A stretch of DNA of 39,625 nucleotides from Caldilineales bacterium (GCA_012271135.1 JAAXGZ010000027.1:1-39625); one strand, 5' to 3'; numbered from the stretch's first letter, positions 8,245 to 17,939 are shown. Notes: generated by a model not told the origin, from the letters alone. Translations and numbers: made by a program.

Positions 8245-10404
8245 ATGAACGAAACAGACAATCTGGCCGGTCTCGTCCTGCAAGGCCTGACCGCCTTGGA
8301 GAACGGTCTCAGTTCACTGTTGCTCACCAGCGAGGATCAGTCGCGCCCGGACGAGGACCGCACGGTGCGTCTGCAGGCCATCATCTCGGAGATTGACAGC
8401 TACTACGGCCACGATTCCCGTACGTTCCTCCTGGCCCACTGGACCCTCCAGCTGCACCTGCTCCTGCAAACCCGCGCCTGCGAGCCGACCCTTGAGACCA
8501 CGCTGTGCGACCTGGAGCGCCTCAGGGAACTGGCCGAATTCTTCAGTCTGCGGGATGTGGCGGACGAAATCCAGAACCTGACCGACCAAGTCGGTGCAGT
8601 TCCCGCCGGCATCGCCCCGTTCGCGTCCGCCAGCGGCGGATTTGCCAACCTGCAGGATCTAACCACGGCCACGCTGCAGGCCATCGACGAACGCATGGAA
8701 GTGCTGGGCGGCACCGCCTTCCGCGAGGCCGTAGCCACGGAGGTCGAGCTGCTGGAGACCCTGGCCAGCGAGGAGCTGGTCGGACGCTACATCCTGGATG
8801 CCAGTCAGGATCGCATGCGCTATTGCATCTGTCTCGCCACCATGGTGATGGTGATCCGCGAACTGCAGCGCATGGGGGAGACAGGGTCCGCGACAGCGGA
8901 GACGGCGGATGCCCAACGACTGGCGCAATTGGGAGAACTGGTGGGCATTACGCCGGTGAACGCGCGGCGCAACCCACTGCCCAGGCACCGGGACGACGGT
9001 CCCGCCCCCGAGCGGGAGGCCGCGGATGCCCGGACGCCGGCCGCGGCCGGGCCGGCGGCGGACGAGGAGCAGGCGACGGTTCTCTTCCCGGACAGCGAAC
9101 CGGCCGAACCCGTCAAGCGCCGCCCCGCGGTCGACGAGGACGGCGACGATCTGACGGTCGATGTAGCTTCCAGGCACCTGCCCGAACCCCCGCCGCCCGA
9201 ACCCGAGTGGGAACCGGAGCCGCTGCCGGAGGACGATGCCACCGGAACGGAACCGAGCACCGAGCCTGCCATGGAGCCGGAGGCAGCGGCCGCTTCTCCC
9301 GCGCCGGAGGGGCCGGAGACGGAAGACCCGGACGCGGAGATTGCGGAGGCCTTGGCGGAGACGGAAGCGCCCGGGCAGGGCCTGGGCCAAATGCTGCTCA
9401 TGGTGCTCATGGTCCTGGTGGGGGTCGGCATCGTGGCCTTGGTCGTGGTGCGTCCGGCCTGGCTTGACAACCTGACCAGCCAGGGAGGCTTCGGCAACGC
9501 CCAGGCCATCACGCCGAAGCCGGAGGAAAGCATGGCGACGATCGTGCCCACCGCCACTGAAACCCCGGTGCAGGCCGTGGAGGAAGCCGCGGAACCGACA
9601 CCGGTTCCGCCCACGCCCCACCCCACGCCGGTGGAGGGCTATGTGTTCCTGGCGACTGCCGCCCGGGTGTACCTGTGGCCCGATGTCGCAGCGGAGATCG
9701 TGGATCCGCCGCGGGAGGCGGACAGCGGCGTGGTCCTGGTTAGGCGGGTGGCGGACGGCGATCAGATCTGGCTGCAGATGGAGGACACTTTCTTCATCCT
9801 GGCCGAGACCGTGGCCAATCCGGAGATCGTGGATCAACTGCCATTGATCGACAAGACGGACATCCCCGACATTCCGGTCGAGTACCTCCAAACGTCGGCA
9901 CCGGCGGATGAGCCGGTGGCCGACACGGGCGATCAAACCCCGGCGGAGCCGACACCCGAACCTATACCCGACGACCGGACCGCCATTGTGGAGGATGTCG
10001 ACGTGCGCATCGGCCCCGGCGCCGACTTCGAGTCCCGCGGCATCCTGCCGGCCGGGCGCGAGGTGAGCCTGCTCGGAACCAGCACCGACGGCTCGTGGTC
10101 CCTCATGGACGACTTCCACTGGATCCCGTCCGCGGCCATCGCCAACATTCCGGACGGCCTGCCGGTCCTGCGGCACCCGACCACCATCACCAACGCCAAT
10201 CTCCGGGATGCCCCCGACAGCGGGTCCGCACAGCGGGGCTTCCTGGGGCCGGGCACGGCCCTGTTGCTCGACGGCTGGACCCTGGGTTCCAATCCGGACG
10301 GGGTCTGGTACCACTTGGTCTCCGGGGAGTGGATTTGGGGCGATTTGGTCCAGGACGCCTACGCCAGCCTGCCCGAGCGACCCTACGTGCCGGACGGGCA
10401 GTAG
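8245..10404 (+). CDS. Membrane-anchored protein with SH3b-like repeats, function unknown
   Basis: A 719-residue protein with three parts. Residues 1-240 are a helical, soluble region with no motif I recognise. Residues 245-375 are a Glu/Pro/Ala-rich low-complexity linker. A single strong membrane helix (MLLMVLMVLVGVGIVALVVV) lies at about 382-401. Beyond it, Pro/Thr-rich spacers separate two or three SH3b-like modules: one around 470-530 with VYLW and DQIWLQM, one around 585-635 with VDVRIGPGADFESRG, and one with NANLRDAPDSGSAQRGFL and GVWYHLVSGEWIWGD near the end. Such modules in exported proteins usually contact cell-wall or surface polymers. The predicted topology is N-terminus inside and SH3b outside. 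No Shine-Dalgarno is evident before ATG 8245. Linking cytoplasm and envelope is inference. Confidence 0.75.
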   Translation: MNETDNLAGLVLQGLTALENGLSSLLLTSEDQSRPDEDRTVRLQAIISEIDSYYGHDSRTFLLAHWTLQLHLLLQTRACEPTLETTLCDLERLRELAEFFSLRDVADEIQNLTDQVGAVPAGIAPFASASGGFANLQDLTTATLQAIDERMEVLGGTAFREAVATEVELLETLASEELVGRYILDASQDRMRYCICLATMVMVIRELQRMGETGSATAETADAQRLAQLGELVGITPVNARRNPLPRHRDDGPAPEREAADARTPAAAGPAADEEQATVLFPDSEPAEPVKRRPAVDEDGDDLTVDVASRHLPEPPPPEPEWEPEPLPEDDATGTEPSTEPAMEPEAAAASPAPEGPETEDPDAEIAEALAETEAPGQGLGQMLLMVLMVLVGVGIVALVVVRPAWLDNLTSQGGFGNAQAITPKPEESMATIVPTATETPVQAVEEAAEPTPVPPTPHPTPVEGYVFLATAARVYLWPDVAAEIVDPPREADSGVVLVRRVADGDQIWLQMEDTFFILAETVANPEIVDQLPLIDKTDIPDIPVEYLQTSAPADEPVADTGDQTPAEPTPEPIPDDRTAIVEDVDVRIGPGADFESRGILPAGREVSLLGTSTDGSWSLMDDFHWIPSAAIANIPDGLPVLRHPTTITNANLRDAPDSGSAQRGFLGPGTALLLDGWTLGSNPDGVWYHLVSGEWIWGDLVQDAYASLPERPYVPDGQ

Positions 10405-10468
10405 GCGACGGTTCCGTTCGCCGGTGAGCCGGCGAGCCTTGTTTCTTGGGGAGACCTATTCATCCGAT

Positions 10469-11860
10469 ATGACCAGCGCGCAGAAATCCGGTCCCAGAGT
10501 CGTCGTTGTGGGGGCCGGCAGCCTCTTCTTCGGACGCCAGGCCATCTGGCAGATGGTCCACTCGCCCCACCTGCAGCGCGGGACGCTGGTGCTGGTGGAC
10601 ACCGACGAGGAGCGGCTGTCCAAACTGGTCCGGCTGGCGGAAATGGTGCGCGATGCCAATGCCGTATCCCTGGGGGTGGAAGGCCACACGGACTGGGTGC
10701 CGGCCCTGCCGGAAGCGGACTTCGTGGTCCTTAGCTTTGCCAACCAGACCGTCAAGTACCGCGGCATCGACTGCGCCATTTCCGAGAAGTACGGCGTGCG
10801 CATGTGCTCCGGGGACACCATCGGCCCCGGCGGCATCTTCCGCGCCCTGCGCGAGTTCCCACGCATCCTGGAATGTGCCGCCGACGTTGAGCGCCTGTGT
10901 CCGGATGCGTGGATCATCAACTACATCAACCCCTCGACGGTGCACGGCATTGGCCTGATGCGCTATGCCCCCGGCATCAAGAGCTTCGCCCTCTGCGACA
11001 GCCTGCATATGCCGCACATCAAGGTGCGACTGGCCGGCATGGCGGGCATCGAGGCCGCGGTCGGAGGCGAACTGACCGAGGAGCTGGACCGGGACTTCGA
11101 CATGCGCATCGCCGGTGTGAACCACTTCACCTGGCTGCTCCGGGCGGAGTGGCAGGGCACCGACGTGTCGGATACCATCGCGGCGTCCCTGCGGGCCGGC
11201 GCCGCCTATGAGGATCCCACGGTGGAGGGCGAAGCCAAGGGCTGGCTGAACAAAACCATCGGGGCGGAACTGTACGACGTCTTCGACCGGGTGCCGGTCT
11301 GCGTTTCCCACACCAAGGAATACGTGCCCTACTACCAGCAGGCCGGCCGGTCCGGCAACGGCACGCCGCCCCTGGCCATCTGGGACACGGAGACCCGGTA
11401 CGATCGGCACGAGGCCATGTGGCACCAGATCGACAGCTTCTTGGAAGGCACGATCCCGATCGAGGACTACACCACGCTGCTGGGCCCGGACCATGCCACG
11501 GACATCATCGAAAACATGGTCGGCGGCCTGGGCCGGCCCTTTTTCGTCAACTGCGCCAACCGCGGCGCCGTCACCAACATGGCGGACGACGCCTTCCTGG
11601 AGCTGCTGTGCGACATCGGCATGGACGGCCCCGTGCCGCGGCCGGTCGGCAAGATGCCGCGCGGGCTGCTGGGCCAGCAGCAGTTGATCCTGGACACCCA
11701 TGAACTAACCGCCGAGGCCATCGCGCGGGACGATCGCAATCTGTTGCGGCGAGCCATGCTGACCGATCCCATCGTCAATTCGATTGCCGACGCGGATGCC
11801 ATCCTGGCCGAACTGCTGGAGCTGGAGCGGGATGCCATTCCTGCCGGCTGGCAGGCCTGA
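10469..11860 (+). CDS. Glycoside hydrolase family 4 protein (NAD- and metal-dependent)
   Basis: A 463-residue cytoplasmic GH4 enzyme. GH4 enzymes open glycosidic bonds by transient oxidation with NAD+ and a divalent metal. Visible features are the dinucleotide motif VVVVGAGSLFFG (residues 11-22), GDTIGPGGIFRALREFP (115-131), NYINPSTVHG (151-160), the metal-ligand region LCDSLHMP (Cys176) and AGVNHFTW (His219). The start at ATG 10469 follows GGGGAGA at some distance; the frame is open upstream but out of the normal family range. In characterised GH4 groups the Cys is usually followed by His or Asn, so CDSL is unusual and the substrate is open. A uronic acid or galactoside is likely given the lyase-like neighbours (inference). 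Confidence 0.9.
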   Translation: MTSAQKSGPRVVVVGAGSLFFGRQAIWQMVHSPHLQRGTLVLVDTDEERLSKLVRLAEMVRDANAVSLGVEGHTDWVPALPEADFVVLSFANQTVKYRGIDCAISEKYGVRMCSGDTIGPGGIFRALREFPRILECAADVERLCPDAWIINYINPSTVHGIGLMRYAPGIKSFALCDSLHMPHIKVRLAGMAGIEAAVGGELTEELDRDFDMRIAGVNHFTWLLRAEWQGTDVSDTIAASLRAGAAYEDPTVEGEAKGWLNKTIGAELYDVFDRVPVCVSHTKEYVPYYQQAGRSGNGTPPLAIWDTETRYDRHEAMWHQIDSFLEGTIPIEDYTTLLGPDHATDIIENMVGGLGRPFFVNCANRGAVTNMADDAFLELLCDIGMDGPVPRPVGKMPRGLLGQQQLILDTHELTAEAIARDDRNLLRRAMLTDPIVNSIADADAILAELLELERDAIPAGWQA

Positions 11861-11914
11861 CAAACCCTTCACCCCCTTTTTGACCAGTCCAAACCCCTTC
11901 CCGGAATCCCCTGC

Positions 11915-12625
11915 ATGTCCGACTACCGCATTTCCGCCGCCGATCGCGAGACCCTGTCCCATGTCTCCACGGCCACCCTGACCGCCTCCCTGATCAAGCG
12001 CGGCATCAAGCGCTGCTTCATGCAAGGGGTCCATCCGATCAAACCTGGCCTGACCATGGCCGGCCACGCCTTCACCCTGCGCTACATCCCGACCCGACAG
12101 GACCTGGTGGACCGGCGCTACGACAATTCCACCAACGTGCAGCGCCTGGCCATGGAAGCCATCGGTCCCGATCAGGTGCTGGTGGTGGATGCCCGCCAGG
12201 TGATCGCGACCGGCACCATGGGCGACATCCTGGCCCACCGCATCCGGGAACGGGGCTGCGTGGGGGTGGTCACGGACGGCTCCCTGCGCGACACGCCGGC
12301 CCTCCGGGCCATGGACTTCCCCATCTACCTGGGCGGTGCCGCGGCCACGCCTTCCCATACCCATCATCATCCGGTGGACATGAACGTCCCGGTGGGGTGC
12401 GGCGACGTTGCCGTCATGCCGGACGACCTGATCGTGGGCGACAGCGAGGGCGTGGTGGTGATCCCCATTGCCATGGCCCGCGAAGTCATCGACGAGGCGG
12501 CGGAACAGGAAGAGTTGGAGAACTGGGTGGTCGAACAGGTGAAGACCGGACGGCCTCTGCAGGGCCTCTACCCGCCCAACGAGGAGACCAGGGCCCAGTT
12601 CGAAGCCTGGCGCAGCCGCCAGTAG
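11915..12625 (+). CDS. RraA-like protein (HMG/CHA aldolase or demethylmenaquinone methyltransferase-like family)
   Basis: A 236-residue member of the RraA superfamily, which includes aldolases that split 4-hydroxy-4-methyl-2-oxoglutarate and related 2-keto acids. It contains VVDARQVIATGTMGDILA followed by GCVGVVTDGSLRDTPAL, where R125-D126 correspond to the conserved Arg-Asp of the active site. The next acidic residue expected in the classical aldolase motif (two residues after Arg-Asp) is Ala129 here. GGAAATPSHTHHHP replaces the usual glycine-rich strand, with a His cluster that could bind metal. It sits 54 bp after the GH4 gene. A role in cleaving a keto-acid from uronate breakdown is inference; the old methyltransferase name for the family is misleading. 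Confidence 0.85.
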   Translation: MSDYRISAADRETLSHVSTATLTASLIKRGIKRCFMQGVHPIKPGLTMAGHAFTLRYIPTRQDLVDRRYDNSTNVQRLAMEAIGPDQVLVVDARQVIATGTMGDILAHRIRERGCVGVVTDGSLRDTPALRAMDFPIYLGGAAATPSHTHHHPVDMNVPVGCGDVAVMPDDLIVGDSEGVVVIPIAMAREVIDEAAEQEELENWVVEQVKTGRPLQGLYPPNEETRAQFEAWRSRQ

Positions 12626-12700
12626 CCGCCGGGGTTGGGACGGCCCCTCTCCGGCTTCAGGCAACCACCCGCTTCCCGTTCAGGACAAGGACCCCCTGAC

Positions 12701-14611
12701 ATGCTCAGCCAACGGTTCGGTGTTGTCCGGTTGGAGCATCTGCTGCAACCCCGACAGGATTGGCACCCCTTTCCCCGTGTCGACGAACGGTCCGCCTGGA
12801 ACGGCATTCCCGCCGGGTTGCGACGGTCCCTGATCGAGGCCGGCGAGGACCGGCTGGACTTCGCCTGGCCCCACCTGCCGGCCACGCGGTTCCTGGACTT
12901 CGCCCGGATGGGCAACCGCTCCCGCTACCAGGACTTAAGCTATGTCCGGCGCGACGCCCTGGCCGATCTGGTGTTGGCTGAATGCGCCGAAGGGCAGGGC
13001 CGTTTCCTGGACGACTGCGTCAACGGCATCTGGGCCCTTTGCGAGGAAACCTACTGGGGCGTGCCGGCCCACATCGGGGTCCAGCGGGCCGGCTCCGGCC
13101 TGCCGGATGTGGAGGAACCGACCGTCGACCTGTTCGCGGCCGAGACCGGCGCGCTGCTGGCCTGGACGCTGTACCTGCTGCACGAGCGGCTGGACACCGT
13201 CTCCCCGCTGGTGCGCCGACGCATCGAATTGGAAATCCGGCGGCGGATTCTGGATGTGCTCAAGGTACGCATCGATTTCTTCTGGATGGGCTGGCTGGGC
13301 GGCCGGCGCGTCAACAACTGGAATCCGTGGATCTGCTCCAACTGGCTGACCTGTATTCTGGCCATTGAGGACGATCCGGAGACCAGGGCGGAGGATGTCT
13401 TTCGGGTCCTGCGCACCGTCGACAACTTCATCGACACCTATCCCCGGGACGGCGGCTGCGATGAGGGCCCCAACTACTGGGGCCGGGCCGGAGCCTCCCT
13501 CTTTGAAAACCTCGAGCTCCTGTACGTGGCCACCGACGGTGCCGTCGACGTGTTCGGGGAACCCCTGATTGGGGAGATTGGTCGCTTCCTGCACCGGGCC
13601 CACATCGCCGATAGCTACTACCTGAACTTCGCGGACGCCTCCGCCCTCGTCGAACCCGAAGCCCTCCTGGTACACGCTTACGGCAGCCGCATCAAGGACG
13701 CGGACATGCAGGCCCTTGCCCTGTGGCTGGCCAATCGTCAGGGGATTGGGCGGCCTGGTCTGCATGCCCAAGGCCAGGTGAGCAGCCGCGGTTCCAGCCT
13801 GGGCCGGTCACTGATGGCCATCTTTGCCCTGGACAAGGTGTTGGAGCGGCCGGGACAAGCCCCCTTGCCGCGCGACGTCTGGCTTTCCGACATCGAGGTC
13901 ATGACAGCCCGGGATGCTGCTGGTTCCCAGGATGGTTTCTACGTGGCCATCAAGGGCGGCCACAACGAAGAAAGCCACAACCACAACGACATCGGCAACT
14001 TTGTCGTCTACCTGGACGGCCGGCCGCTGCTGGTGGATGCCGGGGTTGAGAACTACACCGCCAAGACATTCAGTGCCCAGCGCTATGACATCTGGACGAT
14101 GCAGTCCGACTACCACACCCTGCTACCAACCATCGACGGACGCCAGCAACAACCCGGCGAGCAGCATGGGGCCAGCCAAGTGGAGTACACGGCCGACGAG
14201 AACACGGCGCGCCTGGCACTGGAGATCGCCGGTGCCTGGGACGAGGACGCAGGTCTGGACAGCTGGCACCGCACCCTGACCCTGCACCGGGGAGAGTGCG
14301 TCAAGGTCGAGGACCGGTGGCGGTTCAACACCGCGCCCGGCTCCCTGCAGTTGAGCCTCCTGACCCCGGGCCGCGTGGAACTGGACGCGGGCATCGTCCG
14401 CATCTCCGCCCGGAACTACAAGGACGACCGCACTTCGGCGGAGGGAACCGTGGAGTTCAATGCCGGCCGGTTGGCGGCCTCCGTGGAAACAGTGCCGATA
14501 ACCGATCAGGTGCGGATGGGACCCTGCTGGGGCACCGAACTGTACCGGGTCGTCTTCACGCTGGACCAGCCTTCCCGGGAAGGCTCGCTTGCCTACCGCA
14601 TTGGCCGTTGA
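12701..14611 (+). CDS. Heparinase II/III-like polysaccharide lyase, cytoplasmic
   Basis: A 636-residue protein with the two-domain plan of heparinase II/III and alginate-lyase-like enzymes. The N-terminal half is an alpha/alpha toroid (DFFWMGWLGG, NNWNPWICSN, CDEGPNYWGRAG). The C-terminal beta-sandwich carries the signature GGHNEESHNHNDIGNFVVYLDG at about residues 420-441. These enzymes eliminate at uronic acid residues. ATG at 12701 has AAGGA upstream; a further upstream ATG at 12635 gives an implausible extension. No signal peptide is present, in contrast to most secreted members, so it would act on imported oligosaccharides. Substrate (heparin-like, alginate-like, ulvan-like) cannot be assigned. 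Confidence 0.87.
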   Translation: MLSQRFGVVRLEHLLQPRQDWHPFPRVDERSAWNGIPAGLRRSLIEAGEDRLDFAWPHLPATRFLDFARMGNRSRYQDLSYVRRDALADLVLAECAEGQGRFLDDCVNGIWALCEETYWGVPAHIGVQRAGSGLPDVEEPTVDLFAAETGALLAWTLYLLHERLDTVSPLVRRRIELEIRRRILDVLKVRIDFFWMGWLGGRRVNNWNPWICSNWLTCILAIEDDPETRAEDVFRVLRTVDNFIDTYPRDGGCDEGPNYWGRAGASLFENLELLYVATDGAVDVFGEPLIGEIGRFLHRAHIADSYYLNFADASALVEPEALLVHAYGSRIKDADMQALALWLANRQGIGRPGLHAQGQVSSRGSSLGRSLMAIFALDKVLERPGQAPLPRDVWLSDIEVMTARDAAGSQDGFYVAIKGGHNEESHNHNDIGNFVVYLDGRPLLVDAGVENYTAKTFSAQRYDIWTMQSDYHTLLPTIDGRQQQPGEQHGASQVEYTADENTARLALEIAGAWDEDAGLDSWHRTLTLHRGECVKVEDRWRFNTAPGSLQLSLLTPGRVELDAGIVRISARNYKDDRTSAEGTVEFNAGRLAASVETVPITDQVRMGPCWGTELYRVVFTLDQPSREGSLAYRIGR

Positions 14612-14648
14612 GTCGGTCACCTGCCCGACCCCACCGGGCACTGCCACC

Positions 14649-16889
14649 ATGTCCACACTCCACTTTCCCAAACTGTCCCGGTTCGACCGCGCGGCGGAGC
14701 CGGTCACTGTTTCCATCCCATTCCGGGAAGGAGTCCTGCCGGAACCCCACCACCTTTGGATGCGGGACGGAGACGCAAACCTGCCCTGCCAGACGCGGGC
14801 CCTGGGACGATGGCCGGACGGCAGCGTGCGCTGGGCCCTGGTCCACATGCAGGTCGACCTGCCGGGCAACCGGTCCCATACGCTGGCGTTTGGTGTCGAT
14901 CCGAGCCTGGCACCTTCCACCGCCCCTTACCATGAGCACGGCGTCCTCTCATTCGCGATTCCGGAAGGACAGTCCCTTTCCCTGACGGATCTGACCGTAA
15001 ACGGCAGGCCCTTCCCGCTGCCCCTGGACAATCTCTTCAGGCTGCGCCTGGAGGATGGCCCCGAACTGCAACCGGTGGTGGAACGCGTTGAGGAAGTGGA
15101 GAGCGGACCGCTGCGCTGGATCCTGCGTCTGTTCGGACGCCACACCGGATTGGACGCGGACTTGCAGCCGGCCTTCCACGGGCAGGTGACGGTCCATCGG
15201 GGCAAGCCTTGGCTCGAATTGGAGCACCAGTTCATCCACAACGGCGACGCCCCGGAGACGCGGCTGGCCTCCCTGTCCCTGGACATTGCCCCGGTCACGC
15301 CTCCGGACCAGGTGGCCGTGTCCCTGGGCGAGGGCTACTACGCCACCCGGATTGAGCAGTCGGATGCCTGCGTCGAAATGGAGATCGATGCGGAAACGCT
15401 CCTGTACCAGTCCAACGAGCACTTCTCGGAGTCGTTCTACGGGGACTTCTGGGTCGACTGGCGCACCGATGGTTGCGGCCTGGCCGTCTCCCACTACCGG
15501 GCCCATCAGCACTATCCCAAGGGCCTGCGCGCCGCCGCCGAGGGCATCCGGGCCGATCTCTACCCCGCTTCGGCCGAGCCGGCCCGCATCCTGCAGGGCA
15601 TGGGCAAGACCCACCGTCTGCTGCTGCAGTTTCATGACGGCTCGACGGACCTGGAGACGCTCAGCGTCCGCAGCCTCCAGTTCCAACTGCCGGACGTACC
15701 CTCCCTGCCCCGCAGCTGGTATCGGGAGCACAACCCTTGGGGTCTGGACTTCTTCCCGGAGAAGGTGCCAGGCCGTCTCGTGTCCCGCTTCAACGACCTG
15801 CACCAGGGTCGTCCGGCCGCCCTCGGCATGCTGCACTTCGGGGATGCGCCGGACTCCGGCTACACGAATCAGGGGCGCGGGCGCGGCGAGTCGGTCTGGG
15901 TCAACAACGAATATGATCGTCCCCACATGAGCCTGCTGTTCCACGGCCTGACCGGGCAGCGGCACCTCCTGGACTCGTCACTTGTCTGCGCCCGTCACTG
16001 GCTGGACATCGACTTCTGCCACCACCATCCCGATCCCCTGATTGACGGGGGTTTGAAGATCCACACGGCCCATCACGGCACGGGCGGGGTAATTCCGTCC
16101 CACGAGTGGACCGAGGGCCTGCTCGACTACTGGTGCCTGACCGGCCGCGCGGAAGGCCTGGAGGCGGCCGAGTCGATCGGCCGCAACATCATGCGGCATA
16201 TGGAACTGACCAGGATGCGCACGCCCGGCGCCGCGGCCGTGCGCGAAGGCGGATGGGCGCTGCGCGCCATGATCGGCCTGCACCTGGCCACCGGCGGCGA
16301 GACCTGGCGGGCGGAGGCCGAGCGCCTGACCCGCATGTTCCTCGACTGGCACGATGAGTTCGGCGCCCTGCTGGCTCCCTACACCAGCCATACCATGCCG
16401 CGCGTGCCGTTCATGATCTCGATCACGGTCAACTCCCTGGCCCGGTTCCGCCTGATCGAGGCCAATGAACGGGTGGATCGGCTCATCGTGTCCGTGGTGG
16501 ACGACCTGGTGGAACACACGCTGGGTCCCGACGGCATTACCTTCTACAAGGAACTGCCGAGCCTCAACCACACGGCACCCACGCCCCACTTCCTGGAAGC
16601 ACTCACGCACGCCTTCCATGTCACCGGCGACCGGACCTACCTGAAGATCGCGGCGCGGCAGTTTGCCGCCCTAACGGCCAATCCCGTCAACGGGCGGGGC
16701 GGGGCCAAGTTCGTGGATTCGGGCGGAGCCGTGGTGGCCGGCACCGGCGGCGGACGGTCGTTCGCCGACTCCTATTCATCCGTCATCCTGTTCGCCGCGG
16801 CCGCCGCCAAGGAAGGTCTCCTCGACTGGTACGAGTACCCTTATGCGGACACCGTGTTGTCATCGGCATCCCGAGATCGGCCGGGCTAG
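14649..16889 (+). CDS. PcRGLX/YetA-like protein, possible rhamnogalacturonan-type lyase
   Basis: A 746-residue protein with an N-terminal beta-barrel-like region (VTVSIPFREGVLPEPHHLWM, WPDGSVRWALVHMQVDLPG), a central beta-sandwich, and a C-terminal all-alpha toroid (HHGTGGVIPSHEWTEGLLDY, HTMPRVPFMISITVNSLARF). This order resembles the PcRGLX/YetA family, whose founder is an exo-rhamnogalacturonan lyase. The start is the Met at 14649; the upstream ATG 14589 lies inside the end of the previous gene. There is no signal peptide. The neighbouring heparinase-like gene ends 37 bp before it, which suggests one operon. Family assignment is by pattern recognition; enzymatic activity is inference. Confidence 0.65.
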   Translation: MSTLHFPKLSRFDRAAEPVTVSIPFREGVLPEPHHLWMRDGDANLPCQTRALGRWPDGSVRWALVHMQVDLPGNRSHTLAFGVDPSLAPSTAPYHEHGVLSFAIPEGQSLSLTDLTVNGRPFPLPLDNLFRLRLEDGPELQPVVERVEEVESGPLRWILRLFGRHTGLDADLQPAFHGQVTVHRGKPWLELEHQFIHNGDAPETRLASLSLDIAPVTPPDQVAVSLGEGYYATRIEQSDACVEMEIDAETLLYQSNEHFSESFYGDFWVDWRTDGCGLAVSHYRAHQHYPKGLRAAAEGIRADLYPASAEPARILQGMGKTHRLLLQFHDGSTDLETLSVRSLQFQLPDVPSLPRSWYREHNPWGLDFFPEKVPGRLVSRFNDLHQGRPAALGMLHFGDAPDSGYTNQGRGRGESVWVNNEYDRPHMSLLFHGLTGQRHLLDSSLVCARHWLDIDFCHHHPDPLIDGGLKIHTAHHGTGGVIPSHEWTEGLLDYWCLTGRAEGLEAAESIGRNIMRHMELTRMRTPGAAAVREGGWALRAMIGLHLATGGETWRAEAERLTRMFLDWHDEFGALLAPYTSHTMPRVPFMISITVNSLARFRLIEANERVDRLIVSVVDDLVEHTLGPDGITFYKELPSLNHTAPTPHFLEALTHAFHVTGDRTYLKIAARQFAALTANPVNGRGGAKFVDSGGAVVAGTGGGRSFADSYSSVILFAAAAAKEGLLDWYEYPYADTVLSSASRDRPG

Positions 16890-16928
16890 AATCGCGATCT
16901 CAACAACCCACAGGATTTCCCGAACGCC

Positions 16929-17939
16929 ATGAAGATTCTGGTTGCCGGCGCGGCCGGCCAAGTGGGCTGTCGCCTGGTGCGCCAGCTGCTCGACCACAAC
17001 CACGAAGTGCGGGGCACGGTGCTCCCGGACGATCCGTGCCTGGACCGGCTGGACGGCCTCGACATCGAGCTGGCCCAGGGCGACCTGACCGACGAAGCCT
17101 TCGTCAACAGTGCCATGGACGGCGTGGACCGGGTGGTGCACACCGCCAACTTCGTCGGGCCGCAGTTCGACAACAACCTGCAGATCAACCGCCTCATCGC
17201 CCGCGTCTGCGGCGAACGCGCCGACCAGCTCGAGCGCCTGGTCTACGTGAGCTCCTCCGGCGTCTTCCCGAACAACGGCGAGAAGTTCGCCTGCGCCTAC
17301 CATCCGGTCGACGAGGAGCACCCCCGCCATCCCGACGGCGAGTACTCCCTGTCCAAGCAGATCGGCGAGGAGTTCGTGAACATGGCGGCCGACTACACCG
17401 GCCTGCGCACCGTGATCGTGCGTCCCAGCCATGTGCAATCCGGCACGGCCATCCTCAGCCAATTCACGGCCGAGCGCGCGGTCCAGATTCTCAAGATCGG
17501 ACAGGCCAGCCCCCGCGGCGAGCTGTACATGGCCGACGGCACCGAGCTGTGGCACGACGTGGAGGCGCAGGCAGCCTACCCCGACCAGCCCTGCAGCGTC
17601 CGGGACGGCGAAGGCCGCTCCTGGCTATACCAGCCCAACGACGCCCGCGACATCGCCCACATGCTGGTCTGCGCCGTGGAGGAGGATGCCGCCGTGGGCG
17701 AAAGCTTCAACTGCGGAGCCCCAACCCCCTTCTACCACACCCATGCCGCGCCGCTGCTGGCGGAACTCACCGGCCAAACGGCCCTGGAAGTCCAGGTTCC
17801 GGTGTGGTACCGGTACGACCATGCCATCGGCAAGGCCAAGCGCCTGATCAACTACTGGCCCCGCGGCACGGTGGAAGCCATGTTCGAGTCCGCCCTGCGG
17901 GTGCGGGACGAAGGCTGGATTGACTACACCTGGGAATAG
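16929..17939 (+). CDS. NAD(P)-dependent epimerase/dehydratase (extended SDR)
   Basis: A 336-residue extended short-chain dehydrogenase/reductase. The N-terminus is a Rossmann motif MKILVAGAAGQVG with GxxGxxG at residues 7-13. The SSSGVF segment supplies the catalytic Ser and YSLSK the catalytic Tyr and Lys. It begins 39 bp after the YetA-like gene and ends 46 bp before the isomerase gene, in the same direction. In this setting it may oxidise, epimerise or reduce a sugar or uronate released by the lyases. A sugar-nucleotide substrate is equally possible; nothing in the sequence decides. Confidence 0.88.
   Translation: MKILVAGAAGQVGCRLVRQLLDHNHEVRGTVLPDDPCLDRLDGLDIELAQGDLTDEAFVNSAMDGVDRVVHTANFVGPQFDNNLQINRLIARVCGERADQLERLVYVSSSGVFPNNGEKFACAYHPVDEEHPRHPDGEYSLSKQIGEEFVNMAADYTGLRTVIVRPSHVQSGTAILSQFTAERAVQILKIGQASPRGELYMADGTELWHDVEAQAAYPDQPCSVRDGEGRSWLYQPNDARDIAHMLVCAVEEDAAVGESFNCGAPTPFYHTHAAPLLAELTGQTALEVQVPVWYRYDHAIGKAKRLINYWPRGTVEAMFESALRVRDEGWIDYTWE

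Noticed and set aside
7934..8283. Small minus-strand genes in the divergent intergenic region
   Set aside because: No ribosome binding site, no recognisable family, and they overlap the probable promoter region of the ABC operon.
8659..10314. Minus-strand open frame of 551 codons
   Set aside because: Antisense to the SH3b protein; Arg/Gly/His-rich and without a start signal.
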